Assembly: GCA_030592085.1 (NCBI GenBank)
Contig: JAUUZV010000143.1
Location: 1-6,744 of the forward strand
Length of the DNA: 6,744 nucleotides
Direction of reading: 5' to 3'
Origin: Clostridia bacterium
GTDB lineage: Bacteria > Bacillota > Clostridia > DUPQ01
Below the pieces are notes generated by a model that did not search any database, had not been told where the DNA came from, and saw nothing but the letters and a program-made list of their open reading frames with translations. The translations under genes and the position numbers were made by a program. Within the stretch, counting starts at the first letter, position 1. Every line of letters starts with the position of its first letter. Of the stretch, positions 1 to 6,542 are shown in pieces.

Positions 1-1317
1 CCAGTAAAACTTAAGAGTGGAATGATAATAGGTGGAGGTAAAGTTTACCCTGAATTAAATTTTACACTTCCAACAATGATGATTAATGAAGATACTTTAA
101 GTGAAGTAATTAATCAATATAAAAGTATAATTGAAGATGCATGTAAACGTGGTGTGGATCTTGAAATGGAAGGGTTTGTTACAGAGATTGAACTTCTTCC
201 ACCAACAACTTATAACCCTTCATGGGGAGAAGAAATCACCAAAGTAGTTAAAGAGATTCTTGTTGAATATGAAAATAAATATCAACTTAAACATTCAATA
301 AGAATTACACCTGTTGATATTAGGGAAGATAAAAATTCACCTCATATGTTTAGAGGTAGTTATTTTGATTCTGTTATGGAAACATTTTATAAATGCGCAA
401 AAGCAGGTGCTGAATTATTATCAATTGAGTCTATTGGTGGAAAAGATTTACATGATGATGCGATATTATATTGTGAACTTGATAAATCAATTTTTTCCTT
501 AGGTGTTCTTGGAACATTAGATATGGGACATCTCTGGTCAAGTATTGGAGAAATTGCAAAAGAGACAAATACTATATCAGCAGGAGATACTGCATGTGGA
601 TTTGCAAATACTGCAATGGTGCTTGCTGATAGAAAGATGGTTCCTAAAGTCTTTGCATCAGTTGTAAGGGTTATTTCTGCTGTAAGAAGCCTTGTAGCTG
701 TAGAAGAAGGAGCAGTAGGACCTGATAAAGATTGTGGTTATGAAGGTATTTATCTTAAAGCTATAGCTGGTATTCCTATTTCAATGGAAGGAAAATCAAG
801 TGCTTGTGCACATTTAAGTCCTGTGGGAAATATAGCATCATGTGCTGCTGATTTATGGAGTAATGAATCAGTTCAAAATATTAAATTACTTGGTGGAATG
901 GCACCAACTATTTCATTAGAACAATTAGAATATGACAGTAGATTAATGAACGTAGCTTTAAGTGATGGTTTAACAAAAGCAAATTACTTAAAAGATTGGT
1001 TAATCAGGTCAGATAGTTATTTAGATCCACAAGCTTATGTTCTTAATCCAGAAGTTGTATTTAGAATTTCACAGAAAATTATTGATGCAAAAGATGATTA
1101 TTTATTAAGAACCAAAGCTGCAGCATTAGCAACAATTGAAGAACTTAGAAAAGGAATTAGCGAAAAGAAAGTTAAAGTTGAAGATAAAGAACTTGAATGG
1201 CTTGATAGAATGGAAGATCAAGTATTAAGTATTGAAGACGATAGTGAAGCTTTTACTGCTAGAATTATTGATGAAAACATGAACGAAAAATTCATTCCTT
1301 CAAAATATGACCTCTAA
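1..1317 (+). CDS. mtaB: Methanol:corrinoid methyltransferase MtaB, 5' end cut by window edge
   Basis: MtaB takes the methyl group of methanol and passes it to the cob(I)amide of the corrinoid protein MtaC, the first step of methanol use in methanogens and some acetogenic or other anaerobic bacteria; it acts in the cytoplasm. The protein matches the family throughout, and the three known zinc ligands are present. Counting from the ATG at 22, they are Glu136 (in LLSIESIGG), Cys192 (in SAGDTAC) and Cys238 (in GPDKDCGYE). The Glu-to-first-Cys spacing of 56 equals that of Methanosarcina barkeri MtaB (E164/C220/C269, from memory). The reading frame is open from base 1, and residues before the ATG at 22 (PVKLKSG) align with the N-terminal PVKAGL region of the archaeal protein. 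The ATG is therefore internal, and about 20-25 residues lie outside the window. No corrinoid protein gene follows, and a terminator sits just downstream, so mtaB ends its operon. Exact substrate (methanol versus another methyl donor in a paralogue) is inferred from family membership. Confidence 0.93.
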   Translation, partial: PVKLKSGMIIGGGKVYPELNFTLPTMMINEDTLSEVINQYKSIIEDACKRGVDLEMEGFVTEIELLPPTTYNPSWGEEITKVVKEILVEYENKYQLKHSIRITPVDIREDKNSPHMFRGSYFDSVMETFYKCAKAGAELLSIESIGGKDLHDDAILYCELDKSIFSLGVLGTLDMGHLWSSIGEIAKETNTISAGDTACGFANTAMVLADRKMVPKVFASVVRVISAVRSLVAVEEGAVGPDKDCGYEGIYLKAIAGIPISMEGKSSACAHLSPVGNIASCAADLWSNESVQNIKLLGGMAPTISLEQLEYDSRLMNVALSDGLTKANYLKDWLIRSDSYLDPQAYVLNPEVVFRISQKIIDAKDDYLLRTKAAALATIEELRKGISEKKVKVEDKELEWLDRMEDQVLSIEDDSEAFTARIIDENMNEKFIPSKYDL

Positions 1318-1323
1318 AAAATA

Positions 1324-1339
1324 ATAGTTATGGAACTAT
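1324..1339 (+). repeat. Small perfect hairpin just after the mtaB stop
   Basis: ATAGTT (1324-1329) and AACTAT (1334-1339) form a perfect 6-bp stem with an ATGG loop, starting 7 bases after the TAA stop. It has no U-run of its own and lies directly upstream of the terminator hairpin. It may be a minor 3' UTR structure or chance in AT-rich DNA. Confidence 0.3.
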
Positions 1340-1346
1340 AAAAATT

Positions 1347-1379
1347 TACTTCACTCAAATATGGGTGGAGTATTTTTTT
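1347..1379 (+). terminator. Intrinsic terminator after mtaB
   Basis: A 10-bp stem pairs 1347-1356 (TACTTCACTC) with 1363-1372 (GGGTGGAGTA), including two G-U pairs, around a 6-nt loop AAATAT. It is followed immediately by seven Ts (1373-1379). It begins about 30 bases after the mtaB stop codon and should end the mtaB transcript, separating it from the lipoprotein gene. Confidence 0.88.
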
Positions 1380-1397
1380 ATTTTCTAATAATAAATA

Positions 1398-1413
1398 ATA
1401 AGGTTATAAGGTG
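1398..1413. repeat. 8-bp tandem repeat ATAAGGTK x2
   Basis: ATAAGGTT (1398-1405) is followed directly by ATAAGGTG (1406-1413), matching at 7 of 8 positions. It lies in the intergenic region about 70 bases upstream of the proposed lipoprotein promoter. A binding-site role is only a possibility. Confidence 0.3.
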
Positions 1414-1422
1414 TTTATCTGA

Positions 1423-1434
1423 TGTTATATAACA
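1423..1434. promoter_or_regulatory. Perfect 12-bp palindrome, possible operator
   Basis: TGTTATATAACA is identical to its own reverse complement. It lies between the mtaB terminator and the proposed lipoprotein promoter, about 50 bp upstream of the -10 element, where a dimeric activator or other regulator could bind. The centre is pure A/T, so chance occurrence in such AT-rich DNA is a serious alternative. The cognate regulator is not in the window. Confidence 0.35.
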
Positions 1435-1483
1435 AAATATGTATCATTCACTTTATTAAAATGCTTTATTTATATATGATAGG

Positions 1484-1489
1484 TATACT
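1484..1489 (+). promoter_or_regulatory. Probable -10 element for the lipoprotein gene
   Basis: TATACT differs from the TATAAT consensus at one position and predicts transcription starting near 1496, giving a leader of about 21 nt that includes the ribosome binding site. No good -35 hexamer is visible 16-18 bp upstream (around 1461-1467), so the promoter may be weak or activator-dependent. The upstream terminator supports the need for an independent promoter here. Confidence 0.5.
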
Positions 1490-1503
1490 AGTATCAAAGA
1501 ATT

Positions 1504-1509
1504 AGGGGG
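1504..1509 (+). promoter_or_regulatory. Ribosome binding site of the lipoprotein gene
   Basis: AGGGGG sits 7 nt before the ATG at 1517, an ideal Shine-Dalgarno spacing. It fixes the start so that a basic n-region, hydrophobic segment and lipobox follow at once. Confidence 0.8.
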
Positions 1510-1516
1510 CATAATT

Positions 1517-3043
1517 ATGAGATTATATAAAAAATTACTTTTTGTGTTAGTTATATTTATATTATTTGTTGGGTGTAATAATTCATCAAGTACCATAAAA
1601 GATGAAATAACACCTTTACCTGTGCTCACAAAAAATATTAACGAATATACAATTAATATTGGTGCTTTTTCCAGTCAATCCTATTTATTTGAAGATAAAT
1701 GGAAAAGTGATGTAATAGACTGGCAAGATGAAATGAAAAACAAATATGGTGTAGATATTAATCTTAACTATATTTCACCATACTATGCTGATGAAATACT
1801 TAATGGTATTTATTATCAAGAAGCTATTTTAAAAGATGAAATTAGTGGTTTTATTAAATTAACTGGTATGCAAATTGGAAATTTAGGAGAAATGATTAAT
1901 CAATCAACAATTTATCCTCTTGATGATTTTTTACAAAATAATAAATATTATCACTCCTTACCAGATGTGGTAAAAGAACCATTTATTATAAATGGTGTGA
2001 CCTATGCAATACCTGCTGGAAATTCATATTTCCCTTCAATTAGATTACTTAGAAAAGATTTATTGGAGAAAACTGAACTTAAAGTTCCAACTACAACAGC
2101 TGAATTATATGAGGTACTTATGGCATTTAAGGAAGTTGATGGTGTTATACCAATTGTAGTTAGTGATACATACAATGTTATTTCTAATTTAAAAGATATA
2201 TTATATGCTCATGGTTGTTATCCCTCATATAATGGAGGAATGGCAATTAGTTATGATCCATTAACTAAAGCATATGAAGATTATCTACTAAAACCAGAAG
2301 CTAAAGATGCGTTATTATATATAAATATGTTATTTGATAATAATTTATTACAAAGAAAAAATGTTGATCATTTTGAAGACTTTATAAAAGAAGATAATAT
2401 GGGGTCATATTACTCAACTTTATATGATTTTGATGATACATATCAAAATGACTATGAAATTTCTTGGTATTTAAGTGGAAGTAATACTCAATACTTAATG
2501 GGAGTAAGAGCAGACTATTCAGCTTATGTCTTAACTGAGAATACAGAAAACCCACAAGAAGTTATTAATACCTTTATTGAAAGTCTTTTATCAACGAGGG
2601 ATGGATATTTAATGGGTTACTTAGGACGAGAGGGAATAAAATATATAGAAGATGATAATATAATAAAAAGAGTTGAAAATGAAAACCGTATGCAGTTATT
2701 AGAATATAATAGTTATTACCACAATGATATTAAAAATATTACATTAAGTAATGGTGAGGCTTATTATGAAAATATAGATATGCTTAATAATGTAACTGAA
2801 AAATTATTAGCAGATCATTTAGCTTTTGTTACTCCACTTTTTCCTTATTATCCTAAATATCAAGAAGCAGCAATGATACATAATTGGTTTATGAATAACT
2901 TTATATTAAGAAGCGGAGAGGCTAATGTAGATGAAATAATTTCAGAATATATTACATATGTTAGAATATATGGTGGCACTGAAGCACTTGACTATCTTAA
3001 TGATTTATACAATACTACACCTAGTTATAAGTATTATGATTGA
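1517..3043 (+). CDS. Lipoprotein resembling ABC-transporter family 1 solute-binding proteins
   Basis: This is a 508-residue secreted lipoprotein. Residues 1-6 are basic (MRLYKK), 7-19 form a hydrophobic core, and the lipobox FVGC places the lipidated cysteine at Cys20, followed by a Ser/Asn-rich linker. The mature part looks like a family 1 extracellular solute-binding protein (sugar-type): IYPLDDFL at 132-139, NGVTYAIPAG at 159-168, RLLRKDLLEK at 176-185, and PTTTAELYEVLMAFK at 191-205, all typical of the hinge and ligand-cleft region. The length is within the family range. The protein is notably rich in Tyr, Asn and Asp and ends in a tyrosine-rich tail. Usually such genes sit beside two permease genes; none is present here, since the next gene is ileS. 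The ligand cannot be told, and it may serve a distant transporter or act as a sensor. The family assignment rests on motif recognition, not a search; the lipoprotein nature is clear. Confidence 0.8.
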   Translation: MRLYKKLLFVLVIFILFVGCNNSSSTIKDEITPLPVLTKNINEYTINIGAFSSQSYLFEDKWKSDVIDWQDEMKNKYGVDINLNYISPYYADEILNGIYYQEAILKDEISGFIKLTGMQIGNLGEMINQSTIYPLDDFLQNNKYYHSLPDVVKEPFIINGVTYAIPAGNSYFPSIRLLRKDLLEKTELKVPTTTAELYEVLMAFKEVDGVIPIVVSDTYNVISNLKDILYAHGCYPSYNGGMAISYDPLTKAYEDYLLKPEAKDALLYINMLFDNNLLQRKNVDHFEDFIKEDNMGSYYSTLYDFDDTYQNDYEISWYLSGSNTQYLMGVRADYSAYVLTENTENPQEVINTFIESLLSTRDGYLMGYLGREGIKYIEDDNIIKRVENENRMQLLEYNSYYHNDIKNITLSNGEAYYENIDMLNNVTEKLLADHLAFVTPLFPYYPKYQEAAMIHNWFMNNFILRSGEANVDEIISEYITYVRIYGGTEALDYLNDLYNTTPSYKYYD

Positions 3044-3065
3044 TAATTCATATTTACACTTACTA

Positions 3066-3093
3066 TTGACACCAAAGATAAGGATGTTATAAT
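3066..3093 (+). promoter_or_regulatory. Strong promoter of the ileS T-box transcript
   Basis: A perfect -35 TTGACA (3066-3071) and a perfect -10 TATAAT (3088-3093) are separated by 16 bp. An extended -10 TG lies at 3085-3086. Transcription should begin near 3100, just before the T-box Stem I. The promoter starts only 22 bp after the stop of the upstream lipoprotein gene. Confidence 0.88.
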
Positions 3094-3099
3094 AAATCT

Positions 3100-3336
3100 A
3101 ATAAATAAATGCAGTGATACAGAAAGAGTAGTTATTTTAAAACTTTTAGAAAGCAAATGGTAATGGGAATTTGTAGTTAAGAAATAGTGGAAATCATCTG
3201 TTAGCAGTCTAACTGAAATAGTAGTAAGTTAAGAACGGTGATACACCGTTAAAAAAAACAAGTGGCTTATAATAAGCAATTTGGGTGGTACCGCGGAATA
3301 ATCTCTTTCGTCCCTTTTGGATGGAAGAGTTTTTTT
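3100..3336 (+). ncRNA. T-box riboswitch, isoleucine-specific (tRNA-Ile sensing)
   Basis: This leader RNA binds tRNA-Ile and lets ileS be transcribed when the tRNA is uncharged. The T-box core GGGTGGTACCGCGG is at 3283-3296; its TGGT bulge would pair with an ACCA 3' end, fitting discriminator base A of tRNA-Ile. Stem I closes through ACAGA (3119-3123) with TCTGT (3197-3201). The specifier loop has AGTA (3127-3130) opposite GAA (3190-3192), then the specifier ATC (3193-3195, Ile) and a purine (A3196). The stem above the loop pairs 3132-3138 with 3181-3187. A short Stem II candidate is GTTAG/CTAAC (3200-3213). Stem III is AACGGTG/CACCGTT (3234-3250). In the antiterminator, GGG and GCG flank the bulge and pair with CGT and CCC near 3309-3314, which excludes the terminator. 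The transcript start is inferred from the promoter; distal Stem I folding was not computed. Confidence 0.95.
3303..3336 (+). terminator. T-box-controlled transcription terminator
   Basis: An 11-bp stem pairs 3303-3313 (CTCTTTCGTCC) with 3319-3329 (GGATGGAAGAG), including two G-U pairs, with loop CTTTT and a run of seven Ts at 3330-3336. Its 5' arm contains the CGTCC needed by the antiterminator, so the two folds are mutually exclusive. With charged tRNA-Ile this hairpin should form and stop transcription before ileS. Confidence 0.92.
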
Positions 3337-3348
3337 ATATAAAGATTT

Positions 3349-3353
3349 GGAGG
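3349..3353 (+). promoter_or_regulatory. Ribosome binding site of ileS
   Basis: GGAGG lies 7 nt upstream of the ATG at 3361 and 12 nt after the terminator U-run. It supports this start and shows that regulation by the leader is transcriptional, since the terminator hairpin ends before the site. Confidence 0.85.
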
Positions 3354-3360
3354 AATAGTT

Positions 3361-6300
3361 ATGTATAAGAAGGTAGATACAAATTTAGATTTTGCTAAAC
3401 GAGAAGAAAATGTAGTTAAGTTCTGGAGAGAAAACAATATATTTCAAAAAAGCATAGATCAGCGTCAAGGTGCTGAACTTTTTACATTTTTTGAAGGCCC
3501 TCCAACAGCAAATGGGAAACCACATATTGGCCATGTGTTAACAAGGGCCATTAAAGATTTAATCCCTAGATATAAGACTATGAAAGGGTATCAAGTATTA
3601 AGAAAAGCTGGTTGGGATACACATGGGTTACCTGTTGAACTTGAAGTTGAAAAAGCACTAGGAATTAATGGTAAACCTGAAATTGAAAAATTTGGTATGG
3701 AACCATTTATTGAAAAATGCAAAGAAAGTGTTTGGAAATATAAATTAAACTGGGAAGAAATGTCTGAAAAAGTTGGTTTTTGGGCTGATATGGACGATCC
3801 ATATGTTACCTATGATAATAAATACATTGAATCTGAATGGTGGGCATTAAAGAAAATCTGGGATAAAGGATTATTATATAAAGGACACAAAATTATTCCA
3901 TACTGCCCTAGATGTGGTACATCATTATCATCTCACGAAGTAGCACAAGGTTATCAAGATGTAAAAGATACCTCAATTTATGTTAAATTTGCAGTAAAAG
4001 AAATGGAAAATACATATTTTATGGCATGGACTACAACACCTTGGACACTACCATCTAATGCAGGATTAACTGTTGGTGGTAAATTAGAGTATGTAAAAGT
4101 TAAATATCAAGATGAATATTTAATTTTAGCTAAAGAATTAGCTAAAACCTTATTAGAAGATTATGAAGTTATTAAAGAATATAAAGGGAGCGACTTAGAA
4201 TACATGGAGTATGAACCATTATTTGATTTTGGCACATACAAAGAAAAAGGATTTTATATTTGTTTAGGAGATTTTGTAACCTTAACTGACGGAACGGGTA
4301 TTGTTCATACCGCTCCTGCATTTGGTGAAGATGATGCGATTATTGGTAGAACTTATGGTTTACCATTTATTCAATATGTTAATGAACAAGGATTAATGAC
4401 TAAAGAGACTAAATTTTTAGCTGGAAAATTTGTAAAAGATGCAGATGCACTGGTTATAGATGATTTGCAAAAGAAAAATCTTCTATTTAAAGCTGTTGAA
4501 TTTGAACATTCATATCCTCATTGCTGGAGATGTGATACTCCATTAATTTATTATGCAAGAAACTCTTGGTTCATTGAAATGACTAAATTAAGAGATAAAT
4601 TACTTGAAAATAATAGTAAAATTAATTGGGTACCAAAAACAATAGGTGATAATCGATTTGGTAATTTCTTAAAGAATGTGGTTGATTGGAGTATTTCTAG
4701 AGAACGTTATTGGGGAACACCTCTACCAATTTGGGAATGTGTTGATGGACATAGACACGCAATTGGTAGTATTAAAGAACTTAAAGAGATGAGTAACAAC
4801 TGTCCTGATGATATTGAATTGCATAAACCATATATTGATAAAGTAAATATTACTTGTCCTGAATGTGGTAAAGATATGAGTAGAATTTCTGAAGTTATTG
4901 ACTGTTGGTTTGATTCAGGTTCTATGCCTTTTGCACAATGGCACTACCCATTTGAAAACAAAGAAACATTTGAAAGAAATTTCCCTGCTGACTTTATTTC
5001 AGAGGCAGTTGATCAAACTAGAGGATGGTTTTATACAATGTTAGCTATTTCAACATTGCTATTTGATAGTGAACCATTTAGAAATGTTGTTGTTTTAGGA
5101 TTAGTACAAGATAAAAATGGAATTAAGATGAGTAAACATAAGGGAAATGTAGTTGATCCAATGGAAGTTATAAATAAGCAAGGTGCTGATGCAATTAGAT
5201 GGTATTTTTATACAAATAGTGCTCCATGGTTACCAAGCCGTTTTTACGAAGAAGCTGTAAGTGAAGGTCAACGTAAATTTATGGGTACTCTTTGGAATAC
5301 ATATGCGTTTTATGTACTATATGCTAATATTGACTCATTTAACCCAACAAAGTATAAATTAGAACATGATAAATTATCGTTAATGGATCAATGGGTTCTA
5401 TCATTACTAAATACGTTGGTTAAAGAAGTAGATGGATATTTAAGTGAATATAAAATTACTGAAGCGGGACGAGCTATGCAAATGTTTGTTGAGCAATTAA
5501 GTAATTGGTATATTAGACGTTCAAGGGAACGTTTCTGGCAAAGTGAAGAAAACCAAGACAAAATCAATGCATATATGACACTTTACACAGCATTGACTAC
5601 AATTTGTAAATTGGCAGCACCATTTACACCATTTATGACTGAAGAAATTTATCGTAATTTAGTTATTAGTATAGATAATGAAGCAAAAGAAAGTATTCAT
5701 TTATGTGATTATCCAGTTTATGACCAATCATTAATTAACAAAGATGTTGAAAAATACATGAATGATGTATTAGAAATAGTTGTTTTAGGCAGAAGTATTA
5801 GAAATACTGCAAATATGAAAAACAGACAGCCATTATCAACTATTTATGTGACTGGTAAACAAGCGTTACCTGAACTATATCAGAAAATTTTGCTAGATGA
5901 GTTAAATATAAAACAAGTTATAATGATTGATGATGCATCTTCTTTTATTGATTATAAATTAAAACCTAACTTGCGTAGTGTTGGGAAAAAATATGGTAAG
6001 TTAATTCCAAAAATCTATGAAGTCCTAGCTAATGCAAATGGTAGTGAAGTAATGGAGAAATTCTCCAAAAATGAAAGTATAAAATTTGTAATTGATGGAC
6101 AAGATGTTATTTTAGATAGTGATGATGTACTAAGCGAGACAACAGAGAAAAGCGGTTATGTTTCACTAACTGATAATGAAACAACTGTAGTACTTGATAC
6201 AAATTTAACTGAAAAACTTATTGAAGAAGGATTAGTAAGAGAAGTTATTAGTAAAATTCAGACCATGAGAAAAGAAGCTAAGTTTGATGTTACAGACCAA

Positions 6301-6477
6301 ATTACTATTTCAGTATTTGATAATGAAACTATTATGAAAGTAGTGAAAGAAAACAATTCATATATTCAAAGTGAAACTTTATGTAAAAGTATTAATTATG
6401 AGTCAACAAATAATGATTATGAAAAAATGTGGAACATTAATGGTGAGAGAACTACATTCCAAGTAACAAAAATATAA
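3361..6477 (+). CDS. ileS: Isoleucyl-tRNA synthetase
   Basis: This class I synthetase joins isoleucine to tRNA-Ile in the cytoplasm and hydrolyses mischarged Val-tRNA-Ile. All domains are present in 1038 residues. The HIGH motif is at 55-58 (PHIGHV). The CP1 editing domain carries TTTPWTLPSN at 224-233 and GTGIVHTAPAFGEDD at 311-325; Thr224-226, His316 and Asp325 appear to match the editing residues of E. coli IleRS. DWSISRERYWGTPLP is at 442-456 and the KMSKS loop reads KMSKH at 589-593. The anticodon-binding domain includes NWYIRRSRERFW (715-726). One zinc site is Cys182/185 with Cys388/391; a second would use Cys460 and Cys499/502. The length, the split zinc sites and the lack of a C-terminal Cys4 zinc finger place it with the long eukaryote-like/Thermus-type (IleS2-like) enzymes rather than the E. 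coli type. Such enzymes are often less sensitive to mupirocin, but that is family inference. Expression is set by the T-box just upstream. Confidence 0.98.
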   Translation: MYKKVDTNLDFAKREENVVKFWRENNIFQKSIDQRQGAELFTFFEGPPTANGKPHIGHVLTRAIKDLIPRYKTMKGYQVLRKAGWDTHGLPVELEVEKALGINGKPEIEKFGMEPFIEKCKESVWKYKLNWEEMSEKVGFWADMDDPYVTYDNKYIESEWWALKKIWDKGLLYKGHKIIPYCPRCGTSLSSHEVAQGYQDVKDTSIYVKFAVKEMENTYFMAWTTTPWTLPSNAGLTVGGKLEYVKVKYQDEYLILAKELAKTLLEDYEVIKEYKGSDLEYMEYEPLFDFGTYKEKGFYICLGDFVTLTDGTGIVHTAPAFGEDDAIIGRTYGLPFIQYVNEQGLMTKETKFLAGKFVKDADALVIDDLQKKNLLFKAVEFEHSYPHCWRCDTPLIYYARNSWFIEMTKLRDKLLENNSKINWVPKTIGDNRFGNFLKNVVDWSISRERYWGTPLPIWECVDGHRHAIGSIKELKEMSNNCPDDIELHKPYIDKVNITCPECGKDMSRISEVIDCWFDSGSMPFAQWHYPFENKETFERNFPADFISEAVDQTRGWFYTMLAISTLLFDSEPFRNVVVLGLVQDKNGIKMSKHKGNVVDPMEVINKQGADAIRWYFYTNSAPWLPSRFYEEAVSEGQRKFMGTLWNTYAFYVLYANIDSFNPTKYKLEHDKLSLMDQWVLSLLNTLVKEVDGYLSEYKITEAGRAMQMFVEQLSNWYIRRSRERFWQSEENQDKINAYMTLYTALTTICKLAAPFTPFMTEEIYRNLVISIDNEAKESIHLCDYPVYDQSLINKDVEKYMNDVLEIVVLGRSIRNTANMKNRQPLSTIYVTGKQALPELYQKILLDELNIKQVIMIDDASSFIDYKLKPNLRSVGKKYGKLIPKIYEVLANANGSEVMEKFSKNESIKFVIDGQDVILDSDDVLSETTEKSGYVSLTDNETTVVLDTNLTEKLIEEGLVREVISKIQTMRKEAKFDVTDQITISVFDNETIMKVVKENNSYIQSETLCKSINYESTNNDYEKMWNINGERTTFQVTKI

Positions 6478-6530
6478 TTTAATAGCACAATAACTTTTCT
6501 TGGGATATTTCTTTTTTTAACAAAAATTAG

Positions 6531-6536
6531 TATAAT
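6531..6536 (+). promoter_or_regulatory. Consensus -10 element immediately before the second lipoprotein gene
   Basis: A perfect TATAAT ends 6 bases before the ATG at 6543. A transcript starting 7 nt after the element would begin at the A of that ATG. No convincing -35 hexamer lies 16-18 bp upstream (around 6507-6514 is T-rich), and A+T richness makes chance TATAAT matches common, so confidence is moderate. Confidence 0.45.
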
Positions 6537-6542
6537 AACTTT

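Noticed and set aside
314..502. A 62-codon open frame inside mtaB in another frame
   Set aside because: It overlaps strongly conserved MtaB sequence, has no ribosome binding site, and its translation has no recognisable features; it is a shadow frame.
3041..3046. Possible reading of TGA as tryptophan (mollicute code)
   Set aside because: The lipoprotein frame ends in TGA followed at once by TAA, so this site does not decide it. However, Trp codons in the three main genes are TGG throughout and no internal TGA occurs, so the standard code is assumed.
3234..3258. Hairpin AACGGTG/CACCGTT next to a run of A, which might look like a terminator
   Set aside because: It is Stem III of the T-box. 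The A-run follows it on the + strand, and on the - strand the T-run would precede the hairpin, so it cannot terminate transcription either way.
6457..6518. Possible terminator after ileS: TTCCAAG (6457-6463) pairs with CTTGGGA (6499-6505), and a T-run lies at 6512-6518
   Set aside because: The loop is about 35 nt, the 5' arm lies in the ileS coding end, and six bases separate the stem from the T-run. It is too weak to call, so the end of the ileS transcript is left undefined.
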